Part shown: piece after piece, positions 55,419 through 64,000 of the stretch
How positions within the stretch are numbered: the stretch's first letter is position 1
Layout: each line of letters begins with the position of its first letter
Assembly: GCA_943788025.1 (NCBI GenBank)
Contig: CALSOR010000016.1
Location: 124,001 to 188,000, forward strand
Length of the DNA: 64,000 nucleotides
From: JABAAE01 sp905480545
GTDB taxonomy: Bacteria; Planctomycetota; Planctomycetia; Pirellulales; Pirellulaceae
Reading direction: 5' to 3'
The notes under the pieces: generated by a model
What the model was told of the DNA's origin: nothing
Database searches by the model: none
Seen by the model: only the letters and a program-made list of their open reading frames with translations
Translations under genes and position numbers: made by a program

Positions 55419-56254
55419 GCTGCAAGATTTCGGTCTGGCTTAATCGGTTTTGAAGTTGGAACGATAATTAGAGTGCGTCTGTTTTAAGTGTCTCGCCAAA
55501 TGCTTTGCAGGTTTGTAGCCGAACCCAATCCTTATGCTGTCGCGATCTGATTGATACAAAGTTTCGATCACTTCAGCAGGTTTCTCGCCGGGTTTCTCAT
55601 CTGGGGAATTCGCTTTCGACTAAGCCAAGCCTGGGTTGATGAATCGGTCACATCGTGGAAACAAGGTTAGAATGTTCGAAGTGACAGAGTGAATCGATCA
55701 GCCGGTTGTGCTGCCGCAATGGATTTGTCCCGGTTGTTCGCCATCCAGTCCAGAATCGGCTCCAACTCATTTTCCTGCACATCTAAAATGAGCGGGGAAG
55801 TGCGTTTCGATTGCCCCCTTTCCCTGTGCAACCATTGTATGCGATGCGACTTTAGCAACGTCCGTTTCGTATTCAGATCGGATGATTGACAGGAAGATGT
55901 CCGTGACTGGTTTTTAATTCGCCGCGTCCAACTCGGCACAACCGAAGGTCATACCGGGCATCTTCAGGGACCAAATTGGACCAGGCCCAATTTTTTTTCG
56001 ACGCATCCAAACGCAAAACCCAACATTCCGTTATGTGTCGTGCCCGTCTCTTTGTCTTTTTTCTGCTTGGGGGGCAATGATTGCCAATATTATTATCGCT
56101 ACCTTAATCATGCGCAGGAGTAAATCTTAAGTTGAGAGCCCCAAAATAAAATCGAGTGGTCGAAAATCGATCTGTAAAGGAACGACTTTCATTGCGTATC
56201 AGATGATCATTCGCCATATTGATGTTAAACGTTTCTCAACCTACTGATTCGAAA
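55419..56254. other. Gap between the sulfatase and peptidase genes
   Basis: These 836 bases hold only short reverse-strand frames: one at 55667-55939 (contains LILDVQENELEPILDWMANN) and one of about 39 codons near 55964-56080. Neither has a start signal or recognised family. They may be remnants. Confidence 0.4.
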
Positions 56255-58099
56255 ATGCCCAAATCATTTCTTTCACATTTGTACGGCATGATTGCCGTTT
56301 TGTTTCTGATGGCGATGACCTCATTTGGACAAGAGCTGCCACATTCGTTCGCTCGTCCTGATCGGGTTGCGATCAAGCATCTGCACCTCGATTTGAAAGT
56401 TGATTTCGAGGCCAAGAAATTATCGGGCTCAGCGGAGCTTTCGCTTGATCGAAAAACAGACGCGACGCACGTAGTTCTCGACACCAGTGGGCTGGATATT
56501 GCCGACGTCACCGATGGAAAAGGGGCGAAGCTGAAATGGGAACTGGGCAAAGAAGTTGCGAAGCTGGGGCAATCGCTTTCGATTGGATTGCCGGCCGGTA
56601 AGTCAGTTGAAACAAAGGTGAAGATTATGTATTCGAGCCGTCCAAGTGCTGAAGCTGTACAATGGCTTTCTCCTTCCCAAACGACCGACAAGAAGCAGCC
56701 GTTTCTTTTCACGCAATCCCAAGCGATTCTTGCTCGGACATGGGTGCCTTGTCAGGACACCCCCGCAGTTCGCATGACTTATTCGGCCAAGATCCAGGTT
56801 CCCTCGAACCTGCTTGCGGTTATGAGCGCATCGAATCCGCAAGCGAAAAATGATTCGGGGGTCTACGAATTTGAAATGAAGCAACCGATTCCGTCTTATC
56901 TGTTAGCACTGGCAGTGGGGGACTTGCAGTTCAAGGCATTGGGGCCTCGTAGCGGTGTTTACGCTGAACCGTCCGTTCTAAAGAAAGCGGCTTGGGAATT
57001 GGGGGATACGGAGCGGATGATCGAGGCGGCGGAAACGCTTTATGGAGTTTACCAATGGGATCGCTATGACGTGATTTTTTTACCTTCGAGTTTTCCGTTC
57101 GGCGGCATGGAAAATCCGCGTCTTACATTTGCCACTCCGACGATCCTCGCCGGTGACCGATCATTGGTCGCGTTGATCGCGCATGAGTTGGCGCATTCCT
57201 GGTCGGGTAATCTTGTGACCAACGCAACATGGAATGACTTCTGGTTAAATGAAGGCTTTACGGTTTACTTCGAGCAGCGAATCATGGAGGCGATTTATGG
57301 TCGGCCTTATTCCGAGATGCTTGCGAAGCTAACTCTTGACGGTCTGCTTGAAGAGATCAAAGGGTTGAAAGCACGCGATACCTGGTTAAAGCTCGATCTT
57401 GCCGGACGCAACCCAGACGATGGAATGACCGCAATTGCGTACGATAAGGGATATTTCTTTCTGCGAATGCTTGAGGAGGAAGTGGGGCGTGAGAAGTGGG
57501 ATTCGTTCCTTAAGACTTACTTTCAGAAATTTGCGTTCAAGAGCATGACGACCGAAAGCTTTTTGACTTACCTTGATGAAAATTTAAAAGTCGACGTCGA
57601 TCTCAAAGCATGGGTCTATTCATCTGGATTGCCGGAAAATTGTCCGGTCGTGGAGACCAGGGAACTTGCAAATGCGGCAAAGGCCGCAGCTGAGTTTTTG
57701 TCAGGGAAAAATGCATCCGCAATTTGCGTTCAGTTCAAAACCAAGGATTGGACGACCCATCACTGGAACCATTTTTTGCGATCATTCAGAGATGGGCTTA
57801 CCACAGAACAGATGACTGAGTTGGATCGAGAATTTAAATTTACTCAATCTGGGAATTCGGAGATTACGCATGATTGGATGTTGCACGTGATCGGAACGAT
57901 GTACGAACCGGGCATGAAAAAACTGGACTCCTTTTTGACGGGGCAAGGCAGGCGCAAGTTTTTGCAACCGCTGTATCAGAAGTTATCTCAGTCCGATGCG
58001 GGGAAAGTAATCGCTGATCAAATATACGCAAAAGCACGTCCTGGATATCATGCCGTATCCCGCCAGACAATCGATGAAATTTTGAAGTATGGGAAATAA
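56255..58099 (+). CDS. Exported M1-family metallopeptidase (leukotriene A4 hydrolase-like)
   Basis: This 614-residue zinc aminopeptidase of the M1 family, LTA4-hydrolase branch, starts at ATG 56255 (a longer in-frame start at 56222 lacks a clean leader) with a signal peptide ending near SFGQE. The exopeptidase motif GGMEN is at 283-287, the zinc site HELAH at 310-314 with the third ligand Glu333 in LNEGF, and a C-terminal helical domain resembles the LTA4H end. The predicted role is trimming of N-terminal residues from peptides in the periplasm or medium. It is unrelated to the glycan theme of its neighbours. Confidence 0.93.
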   Translation: MPKSFLSHLYGMIAVLFLMAMTSFGQELPHSFARPDRVAIKHLHLDLKVDFEAKKLSGSAELSLDRKTDATHVVLDTSGLDIADVTDGKGAKLKWELGKEVAKLGQSLSIGLPAGKSVETKVKIMYSSRPSAEAVQWLSPSQTTDKKQPFLFTQSQAILARTWVPCQDTPAVRMTYSAKIQVPSNLLAVMSASNPQAKNDSGVYEFEMKQPIPSYLLALAVGDLQFKALGPRSGVYAEPSVLKKAAWELGDTERMIEAAETLYGVYQWDRYDVIFLPSSFPFGGMENPRLTFATPTILAGDRSLVALIAHELAHSWSGNLVTNATWNDFWLNEGFTVYFEQRIMEAIYGRPYSEMLAKLTLDGLLEEIKGLKARDTWLKLDLAGRNPDDGMTAIAYDKGYFFLRMLEEEVGREKWDSFLKTYFQKFAFKSMTTESFLTYLDENLKVDVDLKAWVYSSGLPENCPVVETRELANAAKAAAEFLSGKNASAICVQFKTKDWTTHHWNHFLRSFRDGLTTEQMTELDREFKFTQSGNSEITHDWMLHVIGTMYEPGMKKLDSFLTGQGRRKFLQPLYQKLSQSDAGKVIADQIYAKARPGYHAVSRQTIDEILKYGK

Positions 58100-58188
58100 A
58101 GTCGTTCAATGGCGATGAATTAAGTTGCCGGCAGTCAGGGTGTCCGTTTGAGTGTCCGTTTGAAATTCATCTCATTTAAGATTCATCT

Positions 58189-59739
58189 ATGAAAAAGAAT
58201 ACGATGATCTGCGTTGCGTTTGCAGCAACCATGGCATTCCAGGCTTACTGCAACTCGCAAGACCCAGGTTACTTCCACATCGAGGTTGTTGATGAAGAAA
58301 CCGGTCGCGGCGTACCCGTGATTGAACTGAGGACCGTGAACGGCATTTTGCACGTCTCTGATTCCGCCGGGAACATTGCGTTTTACGAGCCGGGCCTGAT
58401 GAAGACCGAGGTCTTCTTTCACGTTTTTGGGCATGGCTATGCAGTCCCTGAAGATGGATTCGGCTATCGCGGTGTCCGGTTGACCCCGGTCGCCGGTAAA
58501 AAAAGTGTCGTAAAAATCAAACGCACCAATAGGGCGCAGCGACTTTACCGAATCACCGGAGCCGGAATTTACCGTGATACGACACTGCTGGGTTTGCAGC
58601 CACCCATCAGGCAGCCGCTTCTCAATGGAAAGGTGTTGGGAAGCGATAGCGTGGTCAACGCGATTTACCGTGGAAAACTGTATTGGTTTTGGGGTGACAC
58701 GAATCGACCGGGGTATCCCTTGGGGAATTTTCAGGTTTCTGGTGCTGTGTCAGCATTGCCAAACAGGATCGATCCGGAAGTCGGAATTGATCTCAACTAC
58801 TTTGTCGATGAAAAGGGATTTGCCAAAAAAATGGCCCCGGTTCCAGGAACTGGACCCACGTGGATCTTTGGCTCAATGGTCCTCAATGATCGCGATGGAA
58901 ACGAACGCATGCTGGCGAAGTATGAAAAGATAAGGCCGCCGTTACAGGCTTATGAAAGAGGGTTGGTTTTATTTAACGATGAGAAGCAGCAGTTTGAGCC
59001 GTTCGTGAAATTCGATTTGAATGCCCCGTTGTATCCTTCCGGTCAAAGTTTATTCGTCAAAGCCGAATCGCAAAAAGACGTTGATCAGGATTACTACTAT
59101 TTTGCTAATCCATTTCCATTGATTCGTGTGCGTGCGTCGATGGACGCGGTTCAGGACCCGAAAAACTATGAAGCATTTTCTTATTTCAAAACGGGCGTGG
59201 AAATTCCTCAAAACGAAAAGGGGGTACGCCAATTTTCAGCAGACCAATTGGATCGTGGTAAAAACGGAGCACTCATTGCGAAATGGCGTCTGAACGCTTT
59301 CCCGATATCACCGGCCACGGAAATTTCGTTACTGAATAAGGAACTGATTACCAATGATGAGGCCGTAACGTTACTGTCGGAAACCGGTAGTGAAAATAAG
59401 CTTCGTCTTGCCAGTGGGTCAGTGGCTTGGAATGACTATCGGAAAAAGTGGGTTATGATTGCGGTGCAGTCTTGGGGGAGTTCAATGCTAGGCGAAATCT
59501 GGTTTGCCGAATCAGATTCATTGGAGGGGCCGTGGGAATCGCCGACCAAAATCGTGACACATGGCGATTACAGCTTTTACAATCTGCGACACCATGCATA
59601 TTTCGACAAAGATGGCGGTCGCATCATATACTTCGAAGGGACTTACACCAAAATGTTTTCCGGTACCAAAGTCGGTACGCCGCGATACGATTACAACCAA
59701 ATTATGTATCGGATTGATCTGAGTGGAATTCCAAAATAG
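58189..59739 (+). CDS. Exported protein with regulatory-like N-terminus and glycosidase-like propeller
   Basis: This 516-residue exported protein has a signal peptide (to about NSQDP) and a short beta-domain (residues 26-110) resembling carboxypeptidase regulatory-like folds (VVDEETGRGVPVIEL). A five-bladed propeller-like region follows, with KLYWFWGDTNR, GPTWIFGSMV, VAWNDYRKKWVMIAVQSWG and EIWFAESDSLEGPWESPTKI. This blade pattern resembles DUF4185 and GH43-like proteins. No catalytic acids can be assigned. It could be a glycan hydrolase or binding protein; confidence in the fold is moderate. Confidence 0.7.
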   Translation: MKKNTMICVAFAATMAFQAYCNSQDPGYFHIEVVDEETGRGVPVIELRTVNGILHVSDSAGNIAFYEPGLMKTEVFFHVFGHGYAVPEDGFGYRGVRLTPVAGKKSVVKIKRTNRAQRLYRITGAGIYRDTTLLGLQPPIRQPLLNGKVLGSDSVVNAIYRGKLYWFWGDTNRPGYPLGNFQVSGAVSALPNRIDPEVGIDLNYFVDEKGFAKKMAPVPGTGPTWIFGSMVLNDRDGNERMLAKYEKIRPPLQAYERGLVLFNDEKQQFEPFVKFDLNAPLYPSGQSLFVKAESQKDVDQDYYYFANPFPLIRVRASMDAVQDPKNYEAFSYFKTGVEIPQNEKGVRQFSADQLDRGKNGALIAKWRLNAFPISPATEISLLNKELITNDEAVTLLSETGSENKLRLASGSVAWNDYRKKWVMIAVQSWGSSMLGEIWFAESDSLEGPWESPTKIVTHGDYSFYNLRHHAYFDKDGGRIIYFEGTYTKMFSGTKVGTPRYDYNQIMYRIDLSGIPK

Positions 59740-59801
59740 GAATTCGTGCTAAACACATTTTGAGTCACGATTCTTGGAGCGGTTGTTCAACGTTCCATGC
59801 A

Positions 59802-59882
59802 GTTGATCGAATGGGCCGTTGATCGAATGGGCAGCTGATCGAATGGGCTAGCTGATCGAATGGGCAGCTGATCGAATGGGCT
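59802..59882 (+). repeat. Sixteen-base tandem repeat, five copies
   Basis: Units of the type GTTGATCGAATGGGCC or GCTGATCGAATGGGCA occur five times (59802-59817, 59818-59833, 59834-59850, 59851-59866, 59867-59882), one unit being 17 bases. They lie in the intergenic space after the propeller gene and end at the convergent gene's stop. Confidence 0.85.
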
Positions 59883-59887
59883 GCTGC

Positions 59888-60373
59888 TCAAATAATGGAC
59901 TGTGGTAGCCTTTGGCTGAGCACTTCAATTTCTGGCAAATATTCGCATTGAATGTCCTCGTGGAACTTCTCAACAATTGCCCTTACTTTTTTGAGTTGTC
60001 GAGCGAACATGTTCGTTGTGACTTTATTTCGCAAATAGGGCGTTTCGCTGGCATCAAGTGCCCTGCAGAAATGAATTCGAACCTGAGCAGCCGTTTCTTT
60101 AACCTGTGTAAAACGCAAGCACTTGTCCATCCAGCGAATGATTTTCCGTAATGTTTTTTTATGTGCGTTGGGCGTGAGTGCAAAGTGCTCATCAATTTCG
60201 CCGCATAAATAATCTGCAAAGCCTTGCTCATCATCGCACATGAAAAGTAAATAGGTGAGAAGCTCCTTGTTTTCCTTTTTGAACCTCGCCAATCGAAGGC
60301 ATGTTTCAAGCAGGTCGCCGGGCTCCAACCTTGCCAATGATTTCTTGATGTCGATTAAGGAAGCGGCTTTCAT
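59888..60373 (-). CDS. Conserved hypothetical protein resembling Bacteroidota family
   Basis: This 161-residue soluble helical protein starts KAASLIDIKKSLARLEP and contains LLETCLRLARFKKENKELLT and YLLFMCDDEQGF. From memory, closely similar starts occur in a hypothetical family of Bacteroidota, where the phrase LVEICLRLAKYKKENKELL recurs; no function is known to me. It has no membrane segment or metal motif. It is a lone minus-strand gene among plus-strand genes, bordered by the tandem repeats, which together suggest horizontal arrival. The family link needs a database search. Confidence 0.78.
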   Translation of the reverse strand: MKAASLIDIKKSLARLEPGDLLETCLRLARFKKENKELLTYLLFMCDDEQGFADYLCGEIDEHFALTPNAHKKTLRKIIRWMDKCLRFTQVKETAAQVRIHFCRALDASETPYLRNKVTTNMFARQLKKVRAIVEKFHEDIQCEYLPEIEVLSQRLPQSII

Positions 60374-60643
60374 TGTTCATTCGATGTAGTTGAGTTTTTT
60401 GTGATTAGGCTCGGTACCATTCCGAAACTCGTCCATCGTCACTCAAACGAAAGAGGATACTTCAAACCGGCTGAGAAACCCAATGCCGTTTCAATTATTG
60501 ATTGTGGTATTCCGAAACACCGTTAAAGGAAACTGGAAAAGCCAAACCGGCTATGGTACCGTGATGAATCGGACATCCACAATAAACAGTATTTGTAATC
60601 TTGCGATCTCAAATCGTTCTACTCCAACCCCTTGCTAGTGAAA

Positions 60644-61450
60644 ATGCCAAACTTACCATTCAGATTTCATTCTATTGCACTCGGTTCGATCTTGATTCTT
60701 TGCTGGACGCAGGTCGCTTTCGCGCAAGAGTACGGGAACGTTGGGGTCGGTGCCAAGCCGATCGACGGTGCTGAAATTCTAATGGATGGCTCTCGAAAAA
60801 TGCTCGACGCAAAATGGACCTATTGGAAGGGCCCGCGTTTTGCATCTTCCTTGCCCATCAAATGGAAAATAGTTGATGATCCAGTCGATGACGGAACCGT
60901 CGTCATGACTGATGACCCTGTGGCCGCTGGCGGGAAATATGGCACGGCTGATATTGTCACCAAAAAGAAGTATCGTGATTTTCGGCTTCACATCGAATTC
61001 TTGATTTCGAAAAAGCGTGGCAACAGTGGCGTGTACTTACAGAATCGTTATGAAATTCAAGTTCTCGACGGAGACAAAACGAAGCATGGTATGGCTGCTG
61101 TCATTAACGAATCTGAATCACCCTACGAGTTATATAACGGTACTGGCAAATGGAATTCCTATGACATTGTCTTCCGCGCTGCTCGATTCGAGGATGGAAA
61201 GCGAACGGAAAAAGCGATTGTTACGCTATACTTCAATGGCAAAAAAGCACATTCGAACTTTAGGATTAATCGAGTTTGGGGTGGCCCGAATTCGGGGATT
61301 GATGGTGGCAACAATGGAAGTCCGACTGATGTGCCGGGCGGGCTAAAGCTTCAGTGTGAAGGGCATGACGTTCGTTACCGAAACGTCTGGATAAAGGAAC
61401 TTGATTTGAAGGCGTCGGATACCGATTTCGAAGCTAAAATCGCCAAGTAG
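60644..61450 (+). CDS. Secreted DUF1080 (3-keto-disaccharide hydrolase-like) protein
   Basis: This 268-residue exported protein is a concanavalin-type DUF1080 member. ATG 60644 (residue five of a longer TTG frame) starts the signal peptide ending AFAQE. Family motifs are YRDFRLHIEFLISKKRGNSG, GVYLQNRYEIQVLD and NSYDIVFRAARF. DUF1080 proteins include enzymes that cleave 3-keto-glycosides, working with Gfo/Idh-type dehydrogenases that make the keto group. The exported Gfo/Idh, ThuA-like and cytochrome proteins nearby fit that scheme, although they are several kilobases apart. The activity here is predicted, not shown. Confidence 0.9.
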   Translation: MPNLPFRFHSIALGSILILCWTQVAFAQEYGNVGVGAKPIDGAEILMDGSRKMLDAKWTYWKGPRFASSLPIKWKIVDDPVDDGTVVMTDDPVAAGGKYGTADIVTKKKYRDFRLHIEFLISKKRGNSGVYLQNRYEIQVLDGDKTKHGMAAVINESESPYELYNGTGKWNSYDIVFRAARFEDGKRTEKAIVTLYFNGKKAHSNFRINRVWGGPNSGIDGGNNGSPTDVPGGLKLQCEGHDVRYRNVWIKELDLKASDTDFEAKIAK

Positions 61451-61546
61451 TTACCTTCGGTGGCGAGCGGAGTGATTGGACATCCTTCACCGTTTTAGGT
61501 TCCAGGATCAACGAGATTTTGAATTGTTTCGCTCAGAATTAGATTT

Positions 61547-64000
61547 ATGATGATAGAGAATGTTTTTTCGACGCGGGTAACAAGCTTAAAGTCTAATCTA
61601 TTTCCCGGTTTGTTGCTGTTCAGTTTCTTCCTCGAATTGCAACCCGCGCCGGCCGCTTCGCAAGAAGACCAGGCTGCGATCAAATCAACCGAAATTCAGG
61701 TTCAATTTGAAAAGCAAATAAAGCCTGTAATTAAAAGCCTGTGTATCAGCTGTCATAATGCTGAAGATGCCGAATCAGGTGTGAGCCTCGAGCATCTTGA
61801 TGGAACGCTTGCGGATCGACATGTTTTCTTATGGGAAGAGATCCGAGAACAAATCGCTGACCGTGCGATGCCCCCAGAGGACGAAAAACAGCCGACCTCT
61901 GAACAGCGAAAATTGCTCGTCGGCTGGATTGAGAAAGCAATCGTTGCTGCAAAGTCGAAACCTCAAACAAAAAATGGGGCGGTACGCCGCTTAACCGTTT
62001 CGCAGTATCGAAACACTCTGAATTCTCTTTTGGGATTAAAGGAAGATTTTACCGGCCTTCTGCCACCAGATGCCATATCAAAAGACGGGTTTTTGAATGA
62101 GCAAATGTCGATGCAGCTATCTCCATTGCTGGTCGAAACATATTTCGAAATTGCCGAAAAGGCTCTTGATCGCTGTATTGTCAACGAAAAATCTAAGCCC
62201 ACGATTCAAACGTTGCGAATGGAACTGGGGAAATCGATCAATCCGGAACCTTGTTCCGATCGGCTGATCCTCGGTGCAAATAGCAGGTTGCTTGCAAATG
62301 AAGATTTTATTGTCACGGAACCGGTTCCGAGAAAACCGTTTGAATTCACCCACCGTCGCATTCAAACAAAACATAGATTTATCGAAGGCTATCGAGGTAA
62401 TGCGACGGTTCGTGGTTGGCGTGAATTTGACAGCATCTATCATTCTGTCTTTGCGTGCGTGCGAGGAACCCCTGGTTATCCTGTCGGGTTGCCAAATGAA
62501 TCAGCACCGGACGGACTGCTCCTTCGTCCGGCCATACCAAACCCGGGGTTGTTTGGAGTTTCAGGAACTTATGGACCCAATGCTAATTTTAAAATTTCGC
62601 TACGAGAGCTTCCATCAAACGGTAATTTTCGAGTGAAAGTTACCGCGGCTAAATACAACGATGGGTTATTGTTAGATCGACATGCAAAACCGCAGCCCGA
62701 AATGAGTGCGACGGCGTTTGCTTTACCGGATGGAAAATCAACCAGGGCCAGAATTCAGAAAAGTGGTCTCTATCAGGTCGATATTTACGCTTCAGCTAAA
62801 GATTCCAAAAAGAAGGACTTGGATAAGAAAGCGAATCCAAAAGGTTTATTCGTAACCTTGCAATTAGGAGGCCGTGTTTTTTCTGGAAAATTGAATCAGC
62901 CTGCTTTTTTGGTTGTGCGATTGAAGAGTGGCGAGCTACCGATAACGGTCGAGGCTTCCCCATCTGCTAGAGCCGACAAGGTTGTGATTACGCCTCTTAA
63001 AAACCGTAGCGACAAAAACGGTGACGATTCGAAAAAGCGATTTCTCCAAATGGAAAGTCGTTCACCAAGATTGGGTGTCCATGTTGGATTTCGGCGGGAT
63101 TGCGGTAGTACGCTCGCTCCCGTCGGACTGCTGAAATCGGTGCTGCATAACGAACTTCGTGAATTTGTATTTGAGGATGCAATCAACAATTTTCCCAGTC
63201 CGGATGTGGAAAAAAATAATGTGAATTACTTGGCCGGGATTCGTGAAATTGCAGTTCGCAGTGAGTACACCGATGGGCGTGACATGCCGCGTCTTTTAGT
63301 AAAGTCCGTCGAATTTGAAGGGCCGTATTACGAATGTTGGCCGCCAAAGTCGCATACCAATATTTTTATCGAATCAAAAAACCAAAAGGATCGATCCACG
63401 TATGCAAGAGAAATTATCAAATCGTTTGCCAGCAGAGCTTTTCGACGCCCGGTAACGACCAGGGAACTCAACTCGCTGCATTTGATTTGGAGCGGTTCTT
63501 TCAAAAGCAGCAATGATTTTCATGGCAGTATCAAGGACGCGTTGCTTGTGGTTTTGACTTCCCCCCAGTTTTTGTTCCAGATCGAAAATAGTGAATCCTC
63601 GAAACCGGAGCCACTTGATTCGTTTGAGCTTGCATCAAAGCTCTCTTACTTTCTTTGGAACAGCAGTCCAGATGATCGGCTCATGAAACTTGCCTCGTCA
63701 AGCAAATTGAGATCTCAGATCGATTCTGAAACAAACCGCATGATCAATGATCCGAAATTCAGGGATTTCGCCGATTCATTTGCGTCGCAATGGTTGGATC
63801 TCGACAAACTCGGCGTGGTTGAGACTGATCGCAGCCGTTTTTCACGGCTAACTCGCGAAGTAAAAAACAGCCTTCGACAAGAGCCCGTGGAGTTGGTGCA
63901 GCACTTGATTCGAAACAACATGCCGCTGAAGAATCTGGTGCAGTCAGACTTTATTCTGGCAAACGAAATTGTTGCGTCGTACTACGGTTTGGGTGACAAA
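61547..64000 (+). CDS. PSCyt1-DUF1587-DUF1592 secreted cytochrome protein, partial
   Basis: This protein runs off the right edge after 818 residues. ATG 61547 (or ATG 61550) precedes a leader with FPGLLLFSFFLELQPAPAAS. A c-type heme motif CISCH is at residues 66-70 in a PSCyt1-like domain. DUF1587 is seen as VRRLTVSQYRNTLNSLLGL, then a DUF1595-like block (ASRAFRRPVTTRELNSL) and DUF1592 (VLTSPQFLFQIENS, ASKLSYFLWNSSPDDRLM), ending inside DUF1592/DUF1588 (VELVQHLIRNNMPL). The C-terminal DUF1585 is expected beyond the window. This family commonly pairs with a DUF1552 protein downstream. Its enzymatic role is unproven. Confidence 0.92.
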   Translation, partial: MMIENVFSTRVTSLKSNLFPGLLLFSFFLELQPAPAASQEDQAAIKSTEIQVQFEKQIKPVIKSLCISCHNAEDAESGVSLEHLDGTLADRHVFLWEEIREQIADRAMPPEDEKQPTSEQRKLLVGWIEKAIVAAKSKPQTKNGAVRRLTVSQYRNTLNSLLGLKEDFTGLLPPDAISKDGFLNEQMSMQLSPLLVETYFEIAEKALDRCIVNEKSKPTIQTLRMELGKSINPEPCSDRLILGANSRLLANEDFIVTEPVPRKPFEFTHRRIQTKHRFIEGYRGNATVRGWREFDSIYHSVFACVRGTPGYPVGLPNESAPDGLLLRPAIPNPGLFGVSGTYGPNANFKISLRELPSNGNFRVKVTAAKYNDGLLLDRHAKPQPEMSATAFALPDGKSTRARIQKSGLYQVDIYASAKDSKKKDLDKKANPKGLFVTLQLGGRVFSGKLNQPAFLVVRLKSGELPITVEASPSARADKVVITPLKNRSDKNGDDSKKRFLQMESRSPRLGVHVGFRRDCGSTLAPVGLLKSVLHNELREFVFEDAINNFPSPDVEKNNVNYLAGIREIAVRSEYTDGRDMPRLLVKSVEFEGPYYECWPPKSHTNIFIESKNQKDRSTYAREIIKSFASRAFRRPVTTRELNSLHLIWSGSFKSSNDFHGSIKDALLVVLTSPQFLFQIENSESSKPEPLDSFELASKLSYFLWNSSPDDRLMKLASSSKLRSQIDSETNRMINDPKFRDFADSFASQWLDLDKLGVVETDRSRFSRLTREVKNSLRQEPVELVQHLIRNNMPLKNLVQSDFILANEIVASYYGLGDK

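Noticed and set aside
59802..59882. Possible CRISPR array
   Set aside because: The units are contiguous tandem copies of about 16 bases without unique spacers, and no cas genes are near.

Overview
The window looks like a chromosomal segment of a planctomycete, probably of the Pirellulales type. The evidence is the protein repertoire. It has DUF1501 and PSCyt1/DUF1549/DUF1553 partners, a DUF1587/DUF1592 cytochrome protein, a membrane-bound-dehydrogenase/heme protein, SHD1 domains, DUF1080, DUF3472, a secreted sulfatase, secreted Gfo/Idh/MocA and TIM-barrel proteins with twin-arginine-like leaders, and the methanofuran-type enzyme MfnB. No rRNA, tRNA or CRISPR array was recognised. The only mobile-element trace is a decayed IS3-type transposase.

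Layout. 1-2600: the start of selB (minus), trmL and a sialate O-acetylesterase. 2700-8930 (minus): a secreted TIM-barrel isomerase, an ABC-2 transporter pair whose permease carries a CAAX-type protease domain, and a zinc-ribbon membrane protein. 9121-13457 (plus): a large heme/propeller protein and mntR. 13532-22087 (minus): a selenocysteine thioredoxin-like protein, a small planctomycete protein, mfnB and an RND efflux operon (pump, adaptor, TetR). 22251-24049 (plus): a nucleotidyltransferase-HD protein and a zinc-ribbon MscL. 24127-28960 (minus): a DUF1501/PSCyt1 pair. 28961-35637: a gene-poor stretch, a PQQ-like lipoprotein, an EF-hand protein, the IS3 remnant and a fasciclin protein. 36017-39796: a HEAT/propeller protein and a glycosyltransferase/acyltransferase pair. 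40115-43041: two tandem selenocysteine redoxins. 43380-64000: a long run of mainly plus-strand secreted catabolic proteins.

The main finding is a set of three genes interrupted by an in-frame TGA exactly where the first cysteine of a thioredoxin-type C-x-x-C motif should be. Each reads Sec-Pro-Pro-Cys. In the two tandem genes the TGA is followed, at the same distance, by an identical hairpin with a six-pair stem and a GGUC loop, as expected for a bacterial SECIS element. The same window begins with selB, the elongation factor that reads such elements. The second tandem gene also has an apparent one-base frameshift just after the hairpin. Two of the three redoxins are fused to a C-terminal SHD1 domain.

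The 43-64 kb region combines an oxidoreductase, multiheme cytochrome c, propellers, esterase, ThuA-like protein, sulfatase, peptidase, DUF1080 protein and a DUF1592-type cytochrome. This suggests periplasmic breakdown of sulfated or oxidised glycans, which is inference only.
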